Assembly: GCA_965652545.1 (NCBI GenBank)
Contig: CBFGWV010000245.1
Span: 1 to 7,297 of the forward strand
Origin: CBFGWV01 sp965652545
GTDB taxonomy: Bacteria; Pseudomonadota; Gammaproteobacteria; Competibacterales; Competibacteraceae
Reading direction: 5' to 3'
DNA: 7,297 nucleotides
The notes below the pieces were generated by a model. The model did not search any database, was not told where the DNA came from, and was given only the letters and a program-made list of their open reading frames with translations. The first letter of the stretch is position 1. The number at the start of each line of letters is the position of its first letter. Below are positions 1 to 7,297 of the stretch, in pieces. A program made the translations under genes and the position numbers.

Positions 1-3233
<3,233 letters not shown>

Positions 3234-3364
3234 CAGGGGGCGTCTCGTCAGGTCGCAAGGCAGTACCCGGAAAGACGAAGCGCGCAGGTGGGAATTTAGC
3301 CAAGGCGCCCTGGACCCTGCGTCTCACCGGGCGTCTTCACCGATCGATCATCGGGTCCATTTCG

Positions 3365-3408
3365 TTTGATCTGCGTCAAACCCCCTGCCTGCACGACGGT
3401 CATACCCT
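3365..3408 (+). promoter_or_regulatory. FNR/Anr-type box and class II promoter for the usp gene
   Basis: TTTGATCTGCGTCAAA at 3365-3380 is an almost perfect palindrome. It fits the FNR/Anr consensus TTGAT-N4-ATCAA with one mismatch. A possible -10 element, TACCCT, starts at 3403, which places the box centre (3372.5) near -41.5. That is the spacing expected for a promoter activated from a site overlapping -35. The predicted start is near 3414, leaving a leader of about 65 nt. The box lies in the 245-bp region shared with the divergent NRPS, for which I see no clear promoter. Confidence 0.7.
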
Positions 3409-3478
3409 GTTAGACGCGACGCGTTCAGCGCAGGGACGAAGAACGCACCATTTGGATGGATGCCGATGGAGAGTTGTC

Positions 3479-3892
3479 ATGTACAGGAAGATCATGGTCC
3501 CGGTGGACCTTCACCACACAGACAAACTGAATAAAGCCCTGGCGACGGCGGCAGATCTGTCGAAACACTATCAGGCGCCGGTACAACTGGTCGCGGTCAC
3601 CACATCCGCGCCCAGTTCAATCGCACACAACCCGGAGGAGTTCTCGGCCAAGCTCCAGGCTTTCGCCGCCAGCGAGGGAGCGAAGTACGGCGTCGACTTC
3701 GGTGCGCATGCCGTCACCAGCCCCGATCCGTCGATCGACCTCGATGACAGGCTGGGCCGCGAGGCCACCGACATCGGTGCCGATCTGATCGTCATGGCCT
3801 CGCATGTCCCGGGTTTCGCCGAGCACATTTTTTCATCGAACGCCGGCTATCTGGCCGCTCATACGTCGATTTCGGTCTTCGTCGTCCGCTGA
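3479..3892 (+). CDS. Universal stress protein, UspA family
   Basis: The protein has 137 residues, a usual length for a single-domain Usp. The start ATG at 3479 follows GGAGAG with a 5-base gap, and the protein opens with MYRKIMVPVDL, the first strand of the Usp fold. The frame is open further upstream but has no Usp-like content there. The C-terminal part reads DIGADLIVMASHVPG and ends ISVFVVR, both family hallmarks. The usual ATP-binding pattern G-2x-G-9x-G-S/T is degenerate: His replaces the first Gly (HVPG) and Ala-Gly replaces Gly-Ser. It may therefore bind nucleotide poorly, as proposed for E. coli UspA-type members. Family members are cytoplasmic and support survival under starvation or low oxygen. 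The FNR/Anr-type box upstream suggests induction when oxygen falls. The gene converges with the SDR gene, with 16 bp between the stops and no clear terminator. Confidence 0.92.
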   Translation: MYRKIMVPVDLHHTDKLNKALATAADLSKHYQAPVQLVAVTTSAPSSIAHNPEEFSAKLQAFAASEGAKYGVDFGAHAVTSPDPSIDLDDRLGREATDIGADLIVMASHVPGFAEHIFSSNAGYLAAHTSISVFVVR

Positions 3893-3908
3893 GGCTCCTC
3901 GGCGTCGC

Positions 3909-4673
3909 TTATGCCTGCGGCGGGCTGATCTTCTGTCCCAGCCCGCCGTCCACGGCAAACTTGGCACCGGTGGTGAACGTGGCATCGAAGGCCAGGAAGA
4001 GCACGGCGCTGGCGACCTCGTCCGGCGTGCCGTGGCGCTTCATTGGCGTGATCTGGTTGCCCAGAGCTTCGAAGGCGTCACGATCGGCCGCGGAGAGGCC
4101 GACCACGCCCTTGGTCGGCGTCTTGATGAAGCCGGGGGAGACGGTGTTGACGCGGATGCCGCGCGGCAAAAGTTCGGCGGCGAATCCAGAGGCGAACGAG
4201 GTCAATGCCGCCTTGGTCGCCGAGTACACGCTCATACCCGCCTCCCCGCCTTCGTCGGCCACCGACGAGGTGAACACGATCGCCCCGCCCGCGCGGATCA
4301 ACGGCGCAAGCCGCTGCACCGTAAAGAAAGCGCCTTTGGTATTGACGTCGAACTGACGGTCATACGAGGCCTCCGTCACCTGGTCGAAAGGCGCCAACTC
4401 GGCCACGCCGAGGTTGATGTGCAACAGGTCGATGGTACCCAGCGTGTCCCTGATGATGTCGGCGAGTTCAGCGATGTCGGTCAGCTTGGAGGCATCGGAG
4501 CACACCACATGCGCCTGCCCGTCGAGCTGACCGCGTACCGTATCGATGTTGGTTGGGTTGCGGCCGGTCAACAGCACCTTCGCACCGCCGGCCAACAGGC
4601 GCGTGACCGTAGCCAGCCCCATCCCGTGGGTTCCCCCGATGATGACGGCGTTCTTTCCTTCGCAGTTGTACAT
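3909..4673 (-). CDS. Short-chain dehydrogenase/reductase (SDR), classical type
   Basis: The protein has 254 residues, the standard length of a classical SDR. Start ATG at 4673-4671 follows AGAGGA with an 8-base gap. The dinucleotide-binding loop is GGTHGMG (13-19). Arg38 in TGRNP after the second strand suggests NADP(H) preference. Asp60 is the usual adenine-ring contact. Asn111 (NTKG), Ser137, Tyr150 and Lys154 (YSATK) form the catalytic set. The C-terminus has the typical FAVDGG. The NNAG motif after strand 4 is altered to NLG (87-89). The enzyme should reversibly oxidise an alcohol or reduce a carbonyl in the cytoplasm, but its substrate cannot be told from sequence. It is divergent from a LysR regulator across 125 bp that contains a perfect inverted repeat, so the LysR protein most likely controls it. 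Confidence 0.95.
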   Translation of the reverse strand: MYNCEGKNAVIIGGTHGMGLATVTRLLAGGAKVLLTGRNPTNIDTVRGQLDGQAHVVCSDASKLTDIAELADIIRDTLGTIDLLHINLGVAELAPFDQVTEASYDRQFDVNTKGAFFTVQRLAPLIRAGGAIVFTSSVADEGGEAGMSVYSATKAALTSFASGFAAELLPRGIRVNTVSPGFIKTPTKGVVGLSAADRDAFEALGNQITPMKRHGTPDEVASAVLFLAFDATFTTGAKFAVDGGLGQKISPPQA

Positions 4674-4756
4674 GGGTTGCGTCCTCTTGGTCGTCAGCCG
4701 GAATTGGCGATAGCGAAAAGGTACGCATGTGAACGCCGCTTCAGTAGTCAGGCCGT

Positions 4757-4775
4757 CGTAGACTTATCGTCTACG
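4757..4775. promoter_or_regulatory. Inverted repeat, candidate LysR operator between SDR and lysR genes
   Basis: CGTAGAC-TTATC-GTCTACG is a perfect 7-bp inverted repeat with a 5-bp spacer. It lies 23 bp before the lysR start and about 83 bp before the SDR start. That fits a LysR-type site that represses its own gene and activates the divergent one. A further half-site-like GGACG follows at about 4781. The exact T-N11-A form is not met, so the register of the true binding site is uncertain. Confidence 0.65.
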
Positions 4776-4798
4776 TTTATGGACGCCTGAGACGTTCA

Positions 4799-5713
4799 AT
4801 GCTGAATCTCAATGATCTCTATGTGTTCGTGCAGGTCGTCGACCATGGCGGCTTCGCGGCCGCCGGGCGCGCATTGGCCGTGCCGAAATCGACGCTCAGC
4901 AAGCGGGTGGCGGCATTGGAGCGGGAGCTCGGCGTGCGCTTGATCGACCGCTCGTCACGCCGGTTCGTGGTGACCGACGTGGGGGCGGATTTTCATCGCC
5001 ATGCGTCGGCCATGCTGATCGAGGCCGAGGCGGCCGAGACCGTGGTCAAAGGTCGGTTGGCCGAGCCGACCGGCACGGTGAGAATCACCGCATCGGTGCC
5101 GACGACGCAGCTTCTGCTGGCGGAGCTGTTGCCGGGGCTGGCGCGAGCGTACCCGAAGATTCAGATCGTTTTGCACACCACCGACCGCTTTGTCGACATC
5201 GTCCAGGAGGGCTTCGATATCGCCGTGCGCGATCACTTTGGGCCGCTGCCCGACTCCGATCTGGTCCAGCGACGGGTGGGCTTCGAGCCGAACTATCTCG
5301 TGGCCGCGCCGGCTTACCTGGACGGTGTGGGCAAGCCGGCGCATCCAGACGAACTCGCGGACTACGATGGACTGTTGACCTCGTCCACCGCGACCGCCTG
5401 GCGGCTGCATCATGAGAATGGCGAACGTGCCGATGCGCATCCGCGCGTGCGATTCGTCGCCGACGAGGCATCCACGCTGCTTCACGCCGCAGCCGAGGGC
5501 CTGGGTATCACCACCTTGCCGCGCAAGTTGTGCCGTACGGGGCTGGCCGACGGCTCGCTGGAGCGGGTGTTGCCGGCATGGACGGAGGGCGGTGTGACGA
5601 CCACCTTGCTCATGCCCTACCGGCGGGGGCAGTTGCCGGCGGTGCGGGTGGTGGTGGATTTCCTGGCCGGCGCGATTGCGGCGGACCCGGACTTGCGGGC
5701 GGGGGCCGGCTAG
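4799..5713 (+). CDS. LysR-family transcriptional regulator
   Basis: The protein has 304 residues, a typical LysR length. The N-terminus (about 1-62) is the winged helix-turn-helix: MLNLNDLYVFVQVVDHGGF, then AAAGRALAVPKSTLSKRVAALERELGVRLIDRSSR. The rest is a LysR effector-binding domain, with GTVRITAS starting near residue 91, FDIAVRDHFGPLPDSDLVQR and LHAAAEGLGITTLP. The linker and effector domain resemble the CrgA-like branch, whose members often control adjacent oxidoreductase genes. It is divergent from the SDR gene and probably regulates it and itself through the inverted repeat at 4757-4775. The ribosome site is weak (GAGACG). The effector is unknown. The stop at 5711 is followed directly by the REP-rich intergenic region. 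Confidence 0.95.
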   Translation: MLNLNDLYVFVQVVDHGGFAAAGRALAVPKSTLSKRVAALERELGVRLIDRSSRRFVVTDVGADFHRHASAMLIEAEAAETVVKGRLAEPTGTVRITASVPTTQLLLAELLPGLARAYPKIQIVLHTTDRFVDIVQEGFDIAVRDHFGPLPDSDLVQRRVGFEPNYLVAAPAYLDGVGKPAHPDELADYDGLLTSSTATAWRLHHENGERADAHPRVRFVADEASTLLHAAAEGLGITTLPRKLCRTGLADGSLERVLPAWTEGGVTTTLLMPYRRGQLPAVRVVVDFLAGAIAADPDLRAGAG

Positions 5714-5730
5714 AGGCCGGCACCATCATC

Positions 5731-5760
5731 GGGCGATCGCCCTGAGGGCAGGGCTCCTAC
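5731..5760 (-). repeat. REP palindrome (copy 5)
   Basis: On the minus strand: GTAGGAGC head, stem GCCCTG/CAGGGC with a 4-base loop, then GATCGCCC. It is nearly identical to the copy at 220-250 inside the NRPS gene. Confidence 0.8.
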
Positions 5761-5791
5761 AGGTGCCGGTGGTGAGGTTCGGCGGCGCTTC

Positions 5792-5821
5792 GGGCACTCG
5801 CCCTGGGGGCAGGGCTCCTAC
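5792..5821 (-). repeat. REP palindrome (copy 6)
   Basis: On the minus strand: GTAGGAGC head, stem GCCCTG/CAGGGC, loop CCCC, tail GAGTGCCC. It belongs to the 61-bp tandem array. Confidence 0.8.
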
Positions 5822-5852
5822 AGGTGCCGGTGGTGAGGTTCGGCGGCGCTTC

Positions 5853-5882
5853 GGGCAATCGCCCTGGGGGCAGGGCTCCTAC
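5853..5882 (-). repeat. REP palindrome (copy 7)
   Basis: On the minus strand: GTAGGAGC head, stem GCCCTG/CAGGGC, loop CCCC, tail GATTGCCC. It is the last copy in the 61-bp array and lies opposite in orientation to copy 8. Confidence 0.8.
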
Positions 5883-5896
5883 GGGTGCCGGTAGCA

Positions 5897-5983
5897 AGGT
5901 TCGGCGCCTTGTCCGCTCTTGAACCCAGGCACCCGTAGGAGCCCACCCCCGTGGGCGATTGGCCCAGGTGAGGCGCCAAACCT
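5897..5983. repeat. 12-bp imperfect inverted repeat enclosing REP copy 8
   Basis: AGGTTCGGCGCC at 5897-5908 pairs with GGCGCCAAACCT at 5972-5983 with one mismatch, which is a G-U pair in minus-strand RNA. The 63-base interior contains REP copy 8. A transcript from the bacterioferritin genes reading through here would form a stem with a second hairpin inside. Confidence 0.6.
5935..5965 (+). repeat. REP palindrome (copy 8), opposite orientation
   Basis: GTAGGAGC head, stem GCCCAC/GTGGGC, loop CCCC, tail GATTGGCCC. The arms differ from those of the neighbouring copies but still pair fully. It lies downstream of the bacterioferritin operon, where its hairpin could help end transcription, although no U-tract follows. 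Confidence 0.8.
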
Positions 5984-6010
5984 AATACGCCCGGTGCCCT
6001 CGTCACCCGC

Positions 6011-6490
6011 TCAGTCGCCGGGCTCGATCTGCGCCTGGAGGTAGTTCTCCATTCCCACGGTGGCGATGAGGCTGCGCTGCGTCTCCAGCCAGTCCAGATG
6101 CTCTTCGCAGTGCTCGAGCAGGTCTTCCAGCAACTCGCGGCTTTGGAAGTCCGCGGCGGTTTCGCAGGCGGCAATGCCCTCGACCAGCAACGGGCGATGC
6201 ACTGTAGCCTCGAACTTCAGATCGGCCTCGATGGCCTCAATGGCGTTTTCACCGATCGACAGCTTGCCCAGGTTTTGCAGATTGGGCAGGCCTTCGAGAA
6301 AGAGTACGCGCTCGATGAGATCGTCCGCTTCTTTCATGGTCTTGATCGAACGGTGATAGATGCGGTCGTTGAGCCGTTCGAAACCCCAGTTGCGGTGCAT
6401 GCGTGCATGCAGAAAGTACTGGTTGATGGCCGTAAGCTCATTGGTCAGCACGCGGTTCAGTAATGCAATGATTTTCTTATCGCCTTGCAT
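6011..6490 (-). CDS. bfr: Bacterioferritin subunit, haem-ligand type with degenerate ferroxidase centre
   Basis: The protein has 159 residues, against 158 for E. coli Bfr, and is clearly homologous throughout (NELTAINQYFLHAR, LIERVLFLEGLPNLQNLGKL, NYLQAQI). Bacterioferritins form 24-subunit cytoplasmic shells that oxidise and store iron, with haem bound between subunit pairs by Met52. Met52 is present, as are Glu18, Tyr25, Glu94 and the His equivalent to His130 (His131 here). The other di-iron ligands are changed: Glu51 is Thr, His54 is Glu, and the Glu127 position is Cys128. The subunit should bind haem but is unlikely to have a working ferroxidase site. Its start lies 10 bases after the stop of the first bacterioferritin gene, and its Shine-Dalgarno AGGTGA overlaps that stop, so the two are probably cotranscribed and translationally linked. 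It likely co-assembles with the upstream product, as in the two-subunit bacterioferritins of Neisseria. Confidence 0.95.
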   Translation of the reverse strand: MQGDKKIIALLNRVLTNELTAINQYFLHARMHRNWGFERLNDRIYHRSIKTMKEADDLIERVLFLEGLPNLQNLGKLSIGENAIEAIEADLKFEATVHRPLLVEGIAACETAADFQSRELLEDLLEHCEEHLDWLETQRSLIATVGMENYLQAQIEPGD

Positions 6491-6500
6491 GGCTGTTCAC

Positions 6501-6986
6501 CTATTCCGCACTACCGGGTTTCATCTGGCTTTGCAAATAATTCGCCACGCCAACGGACTTGATCAGACGCAACTGGCGTTCGAGCCAATACGCGTGATCC
6601 ATTTCGGTATCGTCGAGCTGGACGCGCAGCATTTCGCGGGTGACGTAGTCCTGCTCTTTCTCGCAGATGGCGATGGCGGCTTTCAGATCGCCGACGACTT
6701 TGTACTCCAGGGCGAGATCCGCCTCCAGCATCTCCTGCGGTGTCTGGCCGATGGTCAGCGGGTCGCGGGCACTCAGGTCGGGCTGGCCTTCCAGGAACAG
6801 GATGCGCTCGATGATGGCGCGTGCGTGCTCACGTTCGTGGTCGGATTCGTGGGACGCCTTGTCGGCGAGATGGTCCAAGCCCTGGTCGCGGAACATCTCC
6901 GCATGCAGAAGGTATTGATCCACGGCGGTTAATTCGCCCTTGAGCAGATCGTTCAGGAGGCGAATGATTTTCTTTTGACCTTTCAT
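6501..6986 (-). CDS. bfr: Bacterioferritin subunit, ferroxidase type lacking the haem methionine (FtnA/BfrA-like)
   Basis: The protein has 161 residues and is the first gene of a two-gene operon. The ferroxidase ligands are all present: Glu18, Glu51, His54, Glu94, and Glu128/His131 (E. coli Glu127/His130, shifted by one insertion). Position 52, where Met normally binds haem, is Arg (HEREH). The stretch DDTEMDHAYWLE is characteristic of Pseudomonas FtnA, formerly called BfrA, which also lacks Met52. It should oxidise Fe(II) and load the mineral core but cannot form a haem site by itself. Start ATG at 6986-6984 has a GAGG upstream at a somewhat long distance. A Fur-like sequence about 90-105 bases upstream suggests iron control. 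The partner subunit follows 10 bases downstream with complementary active-site losses. Confidence 0.95.
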   Translation of the reverse strand: MKGQKKIIRLLNDLLKGELTAVDQYLLHAEMFRDQGLDHLADKASHESDHEREHARAIIERILFLEGQPDLSARDPLTIGQTPQEMLEADLALEYKVVGDLKAAIAICEKEQDYVTREMLRVQLDDTEMDHAYWLERQLRLIKSVGVANYLQSQMKPGSAE

Positions 6987-7073
6987 GGCGCGCGCCTCGG
7001 TTCGGTTGCGTTCGTAATGTGCGCCAATTGTCGCATCATGAGCCTATCGGGACAACGCAAGTATTTATTTTCA

Positions 7074-7092
7074 AACGAGTTTAATTCTCATT
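7074..7092 (-). promoter_or_regulatory. Fur-like box upstream of the bacterioferritin operon
   Basis: On the minus strand AATGAGAATTAAACTCGTT matches 15 of 19 bases of the AATGAGAATCATTCTCATT form of the Fur box. It matches 11 of 19 in the classic GATAATGATAATCATTATC register. It lies in a short AT-rich patch in otherwise GC-rich DNA, with promoter-like TTGAAA and TAAATA just downstream. This is consistent with iron control, but the exact promoter is not assigned. Confidence 0.5.
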
Positions 7093-7210
7093 TAGAAGAC
7101 GGTTCGCAATAGCCCAATCAGGCATCGACATTACAGCAGCATATGTCTCACTGCATGTATCGAGGACATTTGTATCGGGAGCGACCCACGCTTCTCGCCT
7201 TGAGCAGCCA

Positions 7211-7289
7211 CCGCTGTGAGCCTGTGGACGAGCCGGTAGGTCGTGGGCCGACCGTCGGCAGCATGGATGCTGCCGTCGAGCTCACACGG
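7211..7289. other. Nested inverted repeats at the right edge, possible structured RNA or leader
   Basis: The outer arms CCG(C)TGTGAGC at 7211-7221 and GCTCACACGG at 7280-7289 pair with one bulged base. Inside, GGCAGCAT-GG-ATGCTGCC at 7257-7274 is a perfect 8-bp inverted repeat with a 2-base gap. GCCGAC/GTCGGC at about 7247-7259 is an alternative pairing that shares bases with it. No coding frame is convincing from 7100 to 7297. The element could be the leader or upstream region of a rightward gene beyond the window, or another dispersed repeat. I do not recognise it. Confidence 0.4.
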
Positions 7290-7297
7290 ACGTGTTC

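Larger units (their letters stand above)
5731..5907. repeat. 61-bp tandem repeat array carrying REP palindromes
   Basis: Units begin at 5748, 5809 and 5870. The first two are 61 bp each and differ at a single base. The third is partial and diverges after about 5906. Each unit holds one minus-oriented REP junction plus a spacer with GGTTCGGCG. The array fills most of the gene-free stretch between the lysR and bacterioferritin genes. Confidence 0.9.

Noticed and set aside
4954..5485. Minus-strand frames opposite the LysR gene
   Set aside because: Arg/His-rich shadows with no domain. The plus-strand LysR reading is complete and typical.
5714..5894. Short plus-strand frames running from the lysR end into the repeats
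   Set aside because: They consist of translated REP and spacer sequence only, with no credible ribosome site.
5731..5965. CRISPR array
   Set aside because: The repeat unit is a 61-bp tandem duplication whose spacers are themselves repeated, not unique, and one copy is inverted. It is a REP cluster.
6098..6932. Plus-strand frames opposite the two bacterioferritin genes
   Set aside because: They are complements of conserved helical coding sequence with no recognisable product, and the minus-strand genes are full length.

Overview
The window is GC-rich bacterial DNA. The gene content points to a gammaproteobacterium, probably near Pseudomonas or the Xanthomonadales: GTAG-headed REP palindromes, an FtnA/BfrA-like bacterioferritin, and a universal stress gene behind an FNR/Anr box. 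The genus cannot be fixed from this sequence alone.

Layout. (1) Positions 1-3233, minus strand: the first 1077 codons of a non-ribosomal peptide synthetase (NRPS), with a condensation domain followed by an adenylation domain whose visible pocket residues read as serine-activating. Where the adenylation C-terminal subdomain should continue, the frame stays open through two copies of a 231-bp (77-codon) direct repeat. Each copy carries inverted REP palindromes. The gene runs off the left edge. (2) Positions 3234-3478: a divergent intergenic region with an FNR/Anr-type box placed for the downstream stress gene. (3) 3479-3892, plus: a UspA-family protein. (4) 3909-4673, minus: a short-chain dehydrogenase/reductase (SDR), divergent from (5) 4799-5713, plus: a LysR-family regulator. 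A perfect 19-bp inverted repeat lies between these two. (6) 5714-6010: no gene, but a 61-bp tandem repeat array and four REP palindromes of the same family as those inside the NRPS. (7) 6986-6011, minus: a two-gene bacterioferritin operon. One subunit keeps the ferroxidase ligands but lacks the haem methionine; the other keeps the methionine but has lost several ferroxidase ligands. A Fur-like box lies upstream. (8) 7100-7297: no gene seen, but strong nested inverted repeats at the right edge.

The genes form separate small units (peptide synthesis, redox/oxygen stress, a regulated oxidoreductase, iron storage), not one pathway. The two most notable points are the REP elements read in frame inside an NRPS adenylation domain and the complementary active sites of the bacterioferritin pair.
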